From Massilia sp. Bi118 (lineage in GTDB: Bacteria; Pseudomonadota; Gammaproteobacteria; Burkholderiales; Burkholderiaceae_D), in the NCBI RefSeq assembly GCF_918697865.1, contig NZ_CAKKMV010000003.1, positions 124,001 through 188,000 of the forward strand: 64,000 nt of DNA, in the 5' to 3' direction. Positions 7,486 to 15,966 of the stretch are shown here, piece by piece. Position 1 is the first letter of the stretch. The number at the start of each line of letters is the position of its first letter. The notes beneath the pieces are model-generated. The model worked only from the letters and a program-made list of their open reading frames with translations, did not search any database and was not told where the DNA came from. The position numbers and the translations under genes were made by a program.

Positions 7486-8244
7486 TCAGCCGGGAGAGTG
7501 CCCCCGCACGATGCCGTCGACGATGCCGCAGAAGGCCGCCGGATCCTCCAGCATCATCATGTGCCCGGCCTTCGGCTGCACCAGGCTCTGCGAGGCCAGC
7601 GCCAGCACCCATTCGGGGATGTCCCAGCCGGCCGCCGACTGTTCGCCGCCCAGCAGGTAGAGCGGCACGCCGGTTCCGAGCACGCGCCGCACACCCTCCA
7701 GGTACGCGGCCGAGCCGGTCACCTCGAGGACCGAGCGCGCCATCGCCTGGATGGTCGAGTAAGGCTGGTTTTCCAGGATCTCGCGCGTCATGGCGATGCG
7801 CTCGTCGCTGGCTTCGATGCCTATCTTTTCGAGCCAGGCCGCCGGGTCGTCTTCCATGGCGCCATATTCGGCTGCCCAGTCGGCCTCCGGCATGGGCGCA
7901 ATGCGCGAGCACCAGAACGCATCCTTCAAGGTGAAATTGCCCTCGACGCTGATCAGGCCGCGCACCAGCTCCGGCGCCAGGTCCGCCGCCAGCATCATGA
8001 CGGCGCCGCCGGTGCTGTGGCCCAGCAGCCAGGCCGGCTCGCCGACTTCCTCGCGCAGCACGCGCGCGACTTCCTCGGCCTGGGCGTGCAGGTCGATGCC
8101 CAGGTCCACGCTGCGGTTCGTGCCATAGCCGAGCAGGTCCGGGGTACGCAGGTCCAGGCCGAGCAAAAACGCTTTCGGATCGTAGTAGCTGCCGGAACCC
8201 AGCAGCCCGTGGATCATGACCAGCGCCGCAGTTGCGCCGCTCAT
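7486..8244 (-). CDS. Alpha/beta hydrolase
   Basis: A 252-residue alpha/beta-hydrolase. It has an oxyanion-hole HG motif (ALVMIHGLLGSGSY, residues about 7-20), a nucleophile elbow GHSTGG near residue 95, and a late histidine in AGHMMMLEDP near the C-terminus. ATG 8244 overlaps the stop of the upstream SDR gene (ATGA), so the two are translationally coupled. The substrate cannot be read from sequence; the neighbours point to an ester or thioester in acyl-chain or alcohol metabolism. Confidence 0.85.
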   Translation of the reverse strand: MSGATAALVMIHGLLGSGSYYDPKAFLLGLDLRTPDLLGYGTNRSVDLGIDLHAQAEEVARVLREEVGEPAWLLGHSTGGAVMMLAADLAPELVRGLISVEGNFTLKDAFWCSRIAPMPEADWAAEYGAMEDDPAAWLEKIGIEASDERIAMTREILENQPYSTIQAMARSVLEVTGSAAYLEGVRRVLGTGVPLYLLGGEQSAAGWDIPEWVLALASQSLVQPKAGHMMMLEDPAAFCGIVDGIVRGHSPG

Positions 8245-9017
8245 TGGGCCGTCATGCCATCGTCGGCGGTGATGATGGTGCCGTTGATAAAGTGGGCTTC
8301 CTCGGCCGCCAGCAGCAGGAGCAGGCCGTCGAGGTCCTCCGGCTTGCCGATGCGGCGGCGCGGCAGCATCTCGATCAGCTTCCTGCCCTGCTCGGTGTCG
8401 AAGTAGTCCTCGTTCATCTCGGTGGCGATGTAGCCGGGGCAGATGGCATTCACGTTGATGCCGTAGCGGCCCCATTCGACCGCCATGGCCTTGGTCATCT
8501 GGATAACGCCGGCCTTGCTCATGCAGTAGACGCCGATCTGCGGCAGCACGCGCAGGCCCGCCACCGAGGCGATGTTGACGATGCGGTGCTGCTTCTTCGG
8601 ATCGCCCTTGGCGCGCTGGATCATGCGCTTGGCGCACTGCTGGGCCATGAAGAAGGCGCCGCGCAGGTTGGTGTCCATGATGTAGTTGTAGTCGTCCTCG
8701 GTGACGTCCAGCAGGCGCTGGGTGTTCGACACGCCCGAGTTGTTGACGAGGATGTCGATCGGGCCCGCCTCGGTCTCGGCATGGGCGATCGCCGCCTTGA
8801 TGCTGGCGAGGTCGGTGACGTCCAGCGCCACCACGTGGGCGGCGCCGCCATCCGCCTCGATCTCCGCGCGCAATTCCTTCAGGCGCTCGATGCGGCGCGA
8901 GGCCAGCACCACCTGCGCCCCGGCCCCGGCCAGGGCCTTCGCGAAGCGCGCGCCCAGTCCGCTGGACGCCCCGGTCACCATTGCGATCTTGCCTTCGAAG
9001 TTGACTTCTATGCCCAC
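8241..9017 (-). CDS. Short-chain dehydrogenase/reductase (SDR)
   Basis: A 258-residue classical SDR using NAD(P)H. It shows the Rossmann motif TGASSGLGARFAKAL (T-G-x3-G-x-G), the NNSG motif (ILVNNSGVSNTQ), the catalytic Ser in NIASVAG, the YxxxK pair in GVYCMSKAG, and PGYIATEMN after the active site. A GTG start at 9017 is chosen: GAGGAG sits 7 bases upstream and the first strand (FEGKIAMVTG) follows at once. The frame is open to 9107, but that extension is not SDR-like. It is first in a two-gene unit with the hydrolase and diverges from ETF-QO. Confidence 0.9.
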   Translation of the reverse strand: MGIEVNFEGKIAMVTGASSGLGARFAKALAGAGAQVVLASRRIERLKELRAEIEADGGAAHVVALDVTDLASIKAAIAHAETEAGPIDILVNNSGVSNTQRLLDVTEDDYNYIMDTNLRGAFFMAQQCAKRMIQRAKGDPKKQHRIVNIASVAGLRVLPQIGVYCMSKAGVIQMTKAMAVEWGRYGINVNAICPGYIATEMNEDYFDTEQGRKLIEMLPRRRIGKPEDLDGLLLLLAAEEAHFINGTIITADDGMTAQ

Positions 9018-9092
9018 GTTTGCGCTCCTCTTTACCGAACTATATTCTGTTGCGACGACATAATGATTACATACTTCACCCATTTCGCCGCG

Positions 9093-9112
9093 ATTAGATT
9101 GCCGCATCTAAT
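9093..9112. promoter_or_regulatory. Candidate operator: 7-bp inverted repeat ATTAGAT-N6-ATCTAAT
   Basis: A perfect inverted repeat in the 180-bp divergent gap between the SDR-hydrolase pair (start 9017) and ETF-QO (start 9198). The 20-bp span and AT-rich arms suit a dimeric TetR- or GntR-type regulator. No regulator gene is adjacent. Confidence 0.35.
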
Positions 9113-9197
9113 ATCTGCCCTACAATAGCGCGCTGCGTTGCAATCATGAGCAAAAAAGTGCACACTCGTGCTTAAATTTTTCTAACACAACTAAAAC

Positions 9198-10874
9198 ATG
9201 ACTCAGCCCAACTCCCTCATCGAACAATACGGTCCGCGCGAAGCGATGGAATACGACGTCGTCATCGTCGGCGGCGGTCCTGCCGGCCTGTCGGCGGCGA
9301 TCCGCCTGAAGCAACTGGCTTCGGAACAGGGCCGCGAGGTCTCGGTCTGCGTGCTCGAAAAAGGCGGCGAGCTGGGCGCCCACATCCTGTCGGGCGCGGT
9401 GATGGATCCGCGCGCGCTGGACGAACTCTTCCCGAACTGGAAGGAACTCGGCGCACCCTTGAATACCCCGGTGACCGAAGACCGCGTGCTGTTCCTGACC
9501 GAGACCAAGGCCACCGCCACGCCCAGCTTCATGGTGCCGAAGGCCCTGACCAATCACGGCAACTACGTGATTTCGCTGGCCAACGTGGTGCGCTGGCTGG
9601 GTCAGCAGGCCGAAGCCCTGGGCGTGGAAATCTTCCCGGGCTTCCCGGCTGCTGAAGTCCTGTACAACGACGACGGCTCCGTCAAGGGCGTCGCCACCGG
9701 CAACATGGGCGTGAACCGCCATGGCGAACCGACTGACGCGTTCCAGCTGGGCATGGAACTGCATGCCAAGTACACGATGTTCGCTGAAGGCTCGCGCGGC
9801 CACCTGGGCAAGCAGCTGATGGCCAAGTATGACCTGAACAAAGGCAAGGATCCGCAGACCTACGGCATCGGCATCAAGGAACTGTGGGAGATCGACCCGG
9901 CGATGCACAAGCCTGGCCTGGTGATCCACACCGCCGGCTGGCCGCTCGACAACGACACCTACGGTGGCTCCTTCATGTACCACCTGGAAAACAACCAGGT
10001 CGCGGTCGGCTTCGTGGTCGGCCTGTCCTACCAGAACCCTTACCTGTCTCCCTACGAAGAATTCCAGCGCTACAAGACGCACCCGGAAATCCGCAAGTTC
10101 TTCGAAGGCGGCAAGCGCATCTCCTACGGCGCGCGCGCGATCACCGCGGGCGGCCTGCAGTCGCTGCCGAAGACCGTGTTCCCGGGCGGCGCCCTGATCG
10201 GCTGCGACGCCGGCTTCCTGAACACCAGCCGCATCAAGGGCAGCCACGCCGCCATCAAGACCGGCATGCTGGCCGCCGACGCCGCCTTTGCGGCGCTGGG
10301 CGAAGGCCGCCAGCACGACGAACTGGCGAGCTACCCGGCCGCCTTCGAGCAGTCCTGGCTGCACGAAGAACTGCACGTGGCGCGCAACTTCAAGCCGTGG
10401 ATGAGCAAGGGCCTCTACCTGGGCACGATCATGGTCGGCATCGACCAGATCCTGTTCAAGGGCAAGGCGCCGTGGACCCTGCACCACAAGCACGCCGACC
10501 ACGAATGCCTGCGCCCGGCCTCTGACTTCAAGCCCATCGTGTACCCGAAGCCGGACGGCAAGCTGACCTTCGACCGCCTGTCCTCGGTGTTCATCTCGAA
10601 CACCAACCACGCGGAAGACCAGCCGGTGCACCTGACCTTGAAGAACCCGGCGATCCCGGTCGAGGTCAACCTGGCCAAGTACGCCGGCCCGGAACAGCGC
10701 TACTGCCCGGCGGGCGTGTACGAGTTCGTGAAGACGGACGAGGGCAAGGACCGCCTGCAGATCAATGCGCAGAACTGCGTGCACTGCAAGACCTGCGACA
10801 TCAAGGATCCGACGCAGAACATCGTGTGGGTCACGCCGGAAGGTGGCGGCGGGCCGAATTACCCGAACATGTAA
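9198..10874 (+). CDS. Electron-transfer flavoprotein:ubiquinone oxidoreductase
   Basis: A 558-residue membrane-associated flavo-iron-sulfur enzyme that passes electrons from ETF (fed by acyl-CoA dehydrogenases) to ubiquinone. The FAD-binding motif DVVIVGGGPAGLSAAIRL is at residues about 17-34. A C-terminal 4Fe-4S ferredoxin-like domain carries the cysteines of CPAG and NCVHCKTCDIKDP (about residues 505-545). GCDAGFLNTSRIKGSHAAIKTG is typical of the family. The length matches bacterial homologues. No strong ribosome-binding site precedes ATG 9198. The ETF subunits themselves are not in the window. Its stop is one base from the stop of the convergent GGDEF-EAL gene. Confidence 0.96.
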   Translation: MTQPNSLIEQYGPREAMEYDVVIVGGGPAGLSAAIRLKQLASEQGREVSVCVLEKGGELGAHILSGAVMDPRALDELFPNWKELGAPLNTPVTEDRVLFLTETKATATPSFMVPKALTNHGNYVISLANVVRWLGQQAEALGVEIFPGFPAAEVLYNDDGSVKGVATGNMGVNRHGEPTDAFQLGMELHAKYTMFAEGSRGHLGKQLMAKYDLNKGKDPQTYGIGIKELWEIDPAMHKPGLVIHTAGWPLDNDTYGGSFMYHLENNQVAVGFVVGLSYQNPYLSPYEEFQRYKTHPEIRKFFEGGKRISYGARAITAGGLQSLPKTVFPGGALIGCDAGFLNTSRIKGSHAAIKTGMLAADAAFAALGEGRQHDELASYPAAFEQSWLHEELHVARNFKPWMSKGLYLGTIMVGIDQILFKGKAPWTLHHKHADHECLRPASDFKPIVYPKPDGKLTFDRLSSVFISNTNHAEDQPVHLTLKNPAIPVEVNLAKYAGPEQRYCPAGVYEFVKTDEGKDRLQINAQNCVHCKTCDIKDPTQNIVWVTPEGGGGPNYPNM

Positions 10875-10875
10875 T

Positions 10876-12966
10876 TCAGCCGGTGCGGCGCAGGGCGAGC
10901 TTTTCCAGCTCCTGCGCCGTCATCGGATGCCCGAACATATACCCCTGCGCGTAATCGCAGCCGGCATCCACCAGCAGCGCGCGCTGCGCCGCCGTTTCCA
11001 CCCCTTCCGCCACTACCTTCAGACCCAGCTTGTGCGCCATGGCGACGATCGCCTCGTACAGCGCCAGCTCCCCGCCCTCCCCGTCCAGCGTCTGCGCCAG
11101 AGATGGGTCGATCTTCACGAAGTCGATGTCGTAGCGTTTCAAATGCGACAGCGAGGCGTAGCCGGTGCCAAAGTGGTCCAGCGCCACCTGCAGGCCCAGC
11201 ATGCGGTATTGCGCCAGCCGGCCCAGTAGCGCGTCGGCGCCGCCCTGCAGCGCGCCTTCGCTGATTTCCACCACGATGCTCTGCGACGGCAGTTCCATCT
11301 CGCGCAGGTAGTCGAGCCAGCCCTGGTACTGGCCGCCGTCGCGCCGGAACTGCACCGGCGATTTGTTCACGCTCACCTGGAAGTCCGCGGCGATGCTGCG
11401 CTGCCAGCACTGGACCTGGCGCGCGGCTTCGCGGAACACCCAGTCGCCGATCTCGACGATCATGCCGCTCGATTCCGCGAACGGGATGAAATGGGCCGGC
11501 GCCAGCAGGCCGCGGGTCGGATGGCGCCAGCGCAGCAGGGCCTCGGCCTTGTGCACGGCCCCCGTCCGCAGCGAGACGATGGGCTGGTACAGGATCTCGA
11601 ACTGCTGCTGGACGATCGCCTCGCGCAGTTCGAGCGCGATCGCCTGGCGCGCCATCGCCGCTTCCTGCAGGTCCTGGGTGAAGTAGCTGTAGCGGTTGCG
11701 GCCGGCGTTCTTCGATGCGTACATGGCCTGGTCCGCATGCGACAGCAGGTCCGGCAGCTCGCGCGCATCGGCCGGATACAGGGCGATGCCGACCGAGGCC
11801 GAGATCTCGGCCAGTTCGCCGGCCAGGTCGAACGGCCGCGCCAGTGCATCGACGATGGACTGGGCGATGCGGTCGACGCTGCCGACCCGCTCCAGCCCGG
11901 ACAGGATCACGGTGAACTCGTCGCCGCCCAGGCGCGCCAGGGTGTCGGTGGCGCGCACGCAGGCCTTCACGCGGCGCGCGGCCTCGGCCAGCAGGGTGTC
12001 GCCGACGGCGTGGCCGAGGCGGTCGTTGACTTCCTTGAAGTGGTCGAGGTCGATGTACAGCAGGGCCACGAAGGTGGCGCCGCGGTCGGCCTTGCGCATC
12101 TCCTGGGCCAGGCGGTCGCGGAACATGTGGCGGTTCGGCAGGCCGGTCAGCTCGTCGAAGTTCGCCTGGTGCCAGATCCGCTCGGCGGAGGCGCGCTGGC
12201 GCGTGATGTCGCTGACCAGGGCCAGGGTGCCGAGGTAGTTGCCGGCGACGTCGAAGATGGGCGTGGTGGCGGCGCTGGTCCACAGCTCGCTGCCGTCGCA
12301 GCGGACGAACTTGAGTTCGACGCGCTCGCCGCGCGCATGCTGGCGGCGCACATCGTGGGCCTCGAAGCGCGCGCGGCCCTCCTCGTCCATGAAGCGCACC
12401 AGCGGCTGCTCGAGCAGGCCCTCGATCTCGCAGTCCAGCAGGGCCGCCATCTTCGGGTTGACGAAGGTGATGAAGCCGAGCGCGTCGATCTCCCAGATGC
12501 CTTCGTCGGCGCAGTGGACGATGCGGCGGAAGCGTTCCTCGGAGCGTTCGAGCGCGGCCAGGTTGCCGTCGACCGGTTCGACCACGATGCGGCAGGCCTG
12601 GCCGCTGCCGTCGGCGCTGGCCAGCAGCAGCACCGGGCCGGGCGCGCCATGGTCGGCGCAGGTCATCTCGATGCGCTGGCGGCGCGGCGCGCGGCTGTTG
12701 ATGGCGGATTCGAAGAAGATGTCGAACTCCTCGCGCCAGTTGCGCCGCACGAAGTCGTGGAAGCGGTGTCCGCCCGCCGCCCCGCGCGGGACGCCGATCA
12801 ACTGGGCGCCGGCCACGTTCGCCTGCAGGATGCGGCCGTCGAAGGCCACCACGAAATAGCCGACCGGGGCCAGCAGGTAGAGTTCGTTGAAATGCGCCTG
12901 TTCCTGCTCGTGGCGCAGGCGCTCGGGGCTGACGCCGCTGTCGAGCTGTTGCACGTCCATGTCCAT
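10876..12966 (-). CDS. PAS-PAS-GGDEF-EAL c-di-GMP signalling protein
   Basis: A 696-residue cytoplasmic protein with two PAS-like regions (about residues 22-140 and 145-265), a GGDEF domain (about 270-430) and an EAL domain (about 440-690). The cyclase signature RLGGDEF is intact near residue 345. In the EAL part the AEALLRW signature (about residue 473), VNKSPVQF, VKIDPS and VAEGVET are present, but the metal-binding pair usually read as DDFGTG is DHFGTG (about residue 596), replacing the second aspartate. The protein may therefore act as a cyclase with weakened phosphodiesterase activity. No membrane segment or partner gene is visible. Confidence 0.93.
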   Translation of the reverse strand: MDMDVQQLDSGVSPERLRHEQEQAHFNELYLLAPVGYFVVAFDGRILQANVAGAQLIGVPRGAAGGHRFHDFVRRNWREEFDIFFESAINSRAPRRQRIEMTCADHGAPGPVLLLASADGSGQACRIVVEPVDGNLAALERSEERFRRIVHCADEGIWEIDALGFITFVNPKMAALLDCEIEGLLEQPLVRFMDEEGRARFEAHDVRRQHARGERVELKFVRCDGSELWTSAATTPIFDVAGNYLGTLALVSDITRQRASAERIWHQANFDELTGLPNRHMFRDRLAQEMRKADRGATFVALLYIDLDHFKEVNDRLGHAVGDTLLAEAARRVKACVRATDTLARLGGDEFTVILSGLERVGSVDRIAQSIVDALARPFDLAGELAEISASVGIALYPADARELPDLLSHADQAMYASKNAGRNRYSYFTQDLQEAAMARQAIALELREAIVQQQFEILYQPIVSLRTGAVHKAEALLRWRHPTRGLLAPAHFIPFAESSGMIVEIGDWVFREAARQVQCWQRSIAADFQVSVNKSPVQFRRDGGQYQGWLDYLREMELPSQSIVVEISEGALQGGADALLGRLAQYRMLGLQVALDHFGTGYASLSHLKRYDIDFVKIDPSLAQTLDGEGGELALYEAIVAMAHKLGLKVVAEGVETAAQRALLVDAGCDYAQGYMFGHPMTAQELEKLALRRTG

Positions 12967-13059
12967 CTCACCCCGCTTCGCTTGGTTGAGTTGCCCGGAT
13001 TCTATTGCTTTTCAGAAAAGCCTAGCATGCCGCAAAGACGTTGTCGATCCGATACTGCT

Positions 13060-13731
13060 TCAGTGTTGCTGATGCGCCCGGTTGAGGCGCCGCTCGGCCC
13101 GGCGCTGCAGGCCTTCGAAGAACAGGCTCAGGATCCAGTAGATGATCGCCGCTGCGACGTAGAGCGGCAATGGACGGAATGTGACGGAGATCAATTCTTT
13201 GGTGACAAGCATGAGCTCAGTCATGGTGATCACCGAAACCAGCGAGGTGTCCTTGATCAGGCTGATCAGGGTATTGCTCATCGAGGGCACCGCCACGCGC
13301 AGCGCCTGCGGCAGCACCACGTGGCCCAGGGTCTGGCCCCAGCCCAGGCCGAGGCTGTAGGCGGCCCGCCACTGGCCCTGGGCGATGGCCAGGATGGCGC
13401 CGCGCAGGCTTTCGGACAGGTAGGCGCCGGCGTTCAGCGACAGGGTCAGCACGCCCGCCGTCACCGGCGTGAACTCGATGCCGATGCTGGGCAGGCCGTA
13501 GTAGACGACGAACAGCTGTACCAGCAGCGGGGTGCCGCGGAAGGCGCTGACGTAGACCGCCGCCGGCCAGCGCAGCAGCGCCCAGGGCGAGACCCGCATC
13601 AGGGCCGCCGGCAAGCCGAGCACCAGGCCGCCCAGCATGGCCGATACCGCCAGCAGCAGTGTGAGGCCCGCGCCGCGCAGCATGACCGGCGCGGACTCGC
13701 GCAGCAAGTCCAGCAGTTCCTGGAATTCCAT
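13060..13731 (-). CDS. Polar amino-acid ABC transporter permease
   Basis: A 223-residue HisM/GlnP-type permease with about five hydrophobic segments. The family coupling loop is visible in the middle (GQWRAAYSLGLGWGQTLGHVVLPQALRVAVP, positions 13291-13383). The start MEFQELLDLLRESAPVMLRGAGLTL is typical. It lies 7 bp downstream of its binding-protein gene. No ATPase gene follows, so the ATP-binding subunit must be encoded elsewhere or shared. Confidence 0.92.
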   Translation of the reverse strand: MEFQELLDLLRESAPVMLRGAGLTLLLAVSAMLGGLVLGLPAALMRVSPWALLRWPAAVYVSAFRGTPLLVQLFVVYYGLPSIGIEFTPVTAGVLTLSLNAGAYLSESLRGAILAIAQGQWRAAYSLGLGWGQTLGHVVLPQALRVAVPSMSNTLISLIKDTSLVSVITMTELMLVTKELISVTFRPLPLYVAAAIIYWILSLFFEGLQRRAERRLNRAHQQH

Positions 13732-13738
13732 CTAGGGC

Positions 13739-14545
13739 TTAGGGCGCGCGCGTGGCGTCGACGCCGAACCACTTCAGCGAAGCGGCCTTCAGGCTGCCGT
13801 CGGCGCGGACTTCCCCGAGCGCCTTGTCGACGGCGGCGCGGAATTTCGGATTCCCCTTCTGGAAGGCGACCGCGGTGCGCTCGACCGCGCCCACGCGCGC
13901 GCCGGCGCGGATCGGCAGCTGCGAGGACTTCAGCAGGTAGCCGACCATCAGGCTGTCGTTCAGGGCCGCGTCGATACGGCCGAAGGCGAGGTCCTGCAGG
14001 TTTTCCGGGGCCGCCGGGTAGCTCTTCACCTCGATGCCCGGCATGGCCTTGGCCTGCTGCTCGAACACGCTGCCCTGCCCGACCCCGACCTTCTTGCCCT
14101 TCAGGTCTTCCAGCTTCTTGTAGTCGATGCGCTCGTTGCGGCGCACGATCAGCTGCGGCGTCGAATAGGTATAGGGGGTGGAGAAATCGAAGGCCTGCTC
14201 GCGCTTGGGCGTGACGTTGACCTGGCTGATGATGACGTCGTACTTGCCGGCGCCCAGGCCGGCCAGGATCGAGGCCCACTCGGTGGTCACGAATTCCGGC
14301 TTCAGGCCCAGCTTGCCCGCCACCAGCCTGGCGACGTCGACGTCGTAGCCGGTCAGCTGGCCGGTCTTCGGGTCCTTGAAGTTGAAGGGCGGGTAGGTTC
14401 CCTCGAGGGCGATGCGCAGCGTGCCGCGCGCCCTGGCATTGTCCAGCAGGTCGGCGGCGTGGGCCGGCAGCGCCAGCATGGCGGCGGCCGCGGCGGCGCT
14501 GGCCAAAATAGTCCTGCGAAAATTGTTTGGGGAACCCTTTTGCAT
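13739..14545 (-). CDS. Periplasmic amino-acid-binding protein (cystine/polar type)
   Basis: A 268-residue solute-binding protein with a cleavable signal peptide (arginine pair, alanine-rich core, cut after LPAHA near residue 30). The mature part begins with the family signature GTLRIALEGTYPPFNF and GYDVDVARLVAGKLG, followed by EWASILAGLGAGKYDVI and FDFSTPYTYS. The pattern is closest to cystine-type binding proteins (FliY/TcyJ), but specificity cannot be fixed by eye. It forms an operon with the permease downstream. Confidence 0.9.
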   Translation of the reverse strand: MQKGSPNNFRRTILASAAAAAAMLALPAHAADLLDNARARGTLRIALEGTYPPFNFKDPKTGQLTGYDVDVARLVAGKLGLKPEFVTTEWASILAGLGAGKYDVIISQVNVTPKREQAFDFSTPYTYSTPQLIVRRNERIDYKKLEDLKGKKVGVGQGSVFEQQAKAMPGIEVKSYPAAPENLQDLAFGRIDAALNDSLMVGYLLKSSQLPIRAGARVGAVERTAVAFQKGNPKFRAAVDKALGEVRADGSLKAASLKWFGVDATRAP

Positions 14546-14618
14546 CGCATTCCTTTCAAGCAGCAGAGCCTGATTTATAACCGAAACACGATCATGCGAA
14601 AAGGGAATTATTCGCCTA

Positions 14619-15032
14619 TCAATATAGCCTGCGGCTATGCTTGAAATTGTGGCCGGTGACGATCAGCGTGCTCTCGACCAGGGTCGACAGGCCCAGCAGC
14701 AGCTGCACCAGCTTGTCTTCGGGCAGTATCCAGACCTGGCCGGCCGGCTGCTCGGCATGGGTGGCGGCCATGATCAGCGGCGCGATCCAGCCGGCGTCCG
14801 GCTCGACGTCGAGCAGCACGGCATCGCCCGTGGTCTGCAGGTAGACGTCGCCGCCCGGCGCCAGCGTGAAGCGCACGCCGACCCCGGTCTCCTGCGGGCC
14901 GATCATTTCCTGCATGGTGCGGTTGTGCGCATCGATCCAGAGTTCGACATCCTGCGGGGTTTCCAGCGGGGTCCAGGGCACAGGACGGAAACGGGGGCGC
15001 TCGGCGCTGTCCTTGGTCGAATCTTGGCTCAT
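14619..15032 (-). CDS. Conserved hypothetical protein
   Basis: A 137-residue soluble protein that I do not recognise. ATG 15032 (MSQDSTKD) is preferred; an in-frame upstream start at 15071 would add 13 residues. The first 30 residues are charged and proline-rich. The rest looks like a compact mixed alpha/beta domain (VGVRFTLAPGGDVYLQTTGD, VWILPEDKLVQLLLGL). There is no signal peptide, membrane segment or cysteine motif. It lies alone between the amino-acid transporter and a phosphoesterase gene on the same strand. Confidence 0.6.
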   Translation of the reverse strand: MSQDSTKDSAERPRFRPVPWTPLETPQDVELWIDAHNRTMQEMIGPQETGVGVRFTLAPGGDVYLQTTGDAVLLDVEPDAGWIAPLIMAATHAEQPAGQVWILPEDKLVQLLLGLSTLVESTLIVTGHNFKHSRRLY

Positions 15033-15109
15033 GATGGCTTGGTGTCTGATAGTGGGATGGCAAGGCCGCACATGCTAAGCCATGGATGCCGGTGGGCGCA
15101 AGAAGGCGT

Positions 15110-15592
15110 TCATGCCAGCGTTACCAGCCGCGCCGCCACCTGCCCCTTGTCGATGAGCAGTTCGCCCGCCGCGATCGGCAGGCTGAAGCGCCGCCGCCCG
15201 GCACTGCCCGGGTTCACGTACAGCACGCCGCCGCGCTCCACGCAGGCGGGCTTGTGCGAATGCCCGGACACCACCACGCGCAGGCCCGCCGCCAGCGGGT
15301 CGAGGTCCAGTTCCTTGAGGTCGTGGATCACGTAGACCGGCACGCCGCCGGGCGCGATGCGGGCGGTATCCGGGATGGTCTTCGCCCACGCAGCGGTATC
15401 GTTGTTCCCGCGCACCACGGTCAGGGGCGCGATCGCTGCCAGGCACTCGAGAATCTCCGGATTGCCGATGTCGCCGCCGTGCACGATGTGGTCGCTGCCC
15501 GCCAGGAAATCCAGGGCTTCCGGACGCAGCAGGCCGTGCGTATCCGAGATCAGTCCGATCCGCAGGGCCCGCTGTGGCGCCGTGGCCGCCAA
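15110..15592 (-). CDS. YfcE/MJ0936-type metallophosphoesterase
   Basis: A calcineurin-like phosphodiesterase of about 160 residues. The metal-binding motifs are all present: ISDTHG (D-x-H), HGGDIG (G-D-x-x), RGNND (G-N-H/D), SGHSH (G-H-x-H) and a closing NPGS. No ATG lies close to the first motif. A TTG at 15592, two bases after the stop of the upstream gene, gives the normal length with only about ten residues before the first strand, and would be translated by coupling. The frame is open further upstream but overlaps the DUF378 gene. Confidence 0.87.
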   Translation of the reverse strand: MAATAPQRALRIGLISDTHGLLRPEALDFLAGSDHIVHGGDIGNPEILECLAAIAPLTVVRGNNDTAAWAKTIPDTARIAPGGVPVYVIHDLKELDLDPLAAGLRVVVSGHSHKPACVERGGVLYVNPGSAGRRRFSLPIAAGELLIDKGQVAARLVTLA

Positions 15593-15593
15593 C

Positions 15594-15884
15594 TCAGCCT
15601 GGCGTCCGGTGCCGGCCCATCTTGGTGGCCGTCCAGATCGAGTAAAGCGCCGAGATGCCGACCAGCACATAGACCAGGCGGCTGGCCGGGCTGCCGGCGC
15701 CGAACAGGCTGGCGACGACGTCGACGTCGAACAGGCCGACCATCGCCCAGTTCAGGCCGCCGATGATCAGCAGGGCCATGGCAATGTAGTCGACCGCGGA
15801 CATCGCCGTATGCCCTTCGCGCACGGTCGCCCGCCGCTCGGGCAGGTGCCGCCGTTCCATGGTGGGTGCGTTCATGGTTGCCAT
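15594..15884 (-). CDS. DUF378 family small membrane protein
   Basis: A 96-residue protein. A charged N-terminus of about 30 residues precedes the DUF378 core: one membrane helix with the signature GGLNWAMVGLFDVDVVASLFG and a second helix ending the domain (LVYVLVGISALYSIW). The function of the family is unknown. Two adjacent ATG codons follow GGAGG; 15884 has the better spacing (5 bases) and 15887 is the alternative. The stop touches the likely TTG start of the phosphoesterase gene. Confidence 0.85.
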   Translation of the reverse strand: MATMNAPTMERRHLPERRATVREGHTAMSAVDYIAMALLIIGGLNWAMVGLFDVDVVASLFGAGSPASRLVYVLVGISALYSIWTATKMGRHRTPG

Positions 15885-15966
15885 CATGTCCTCCTTCGGA
15901 AAGTTTGACAGGCAAGCCAAGATAGCAAAAATGCGGACGGGGGTGCGCCGCCTATCCTCTGAGGAA

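Noticed and set aside
8241..9107. Longer SDR with 30 extra N-terminal residues
   Set aside because: The extension has no family similarity, and the GTG at 9017 has a much better ribosome-binding site.
13007..13021. 15-bp palindrome GCTTTTC-A-GAAAAGC
   Set aside because: A one-base loop cannot form a hairpin, no T-run follows, and its position between two same-strand genes gives no support for an operator.
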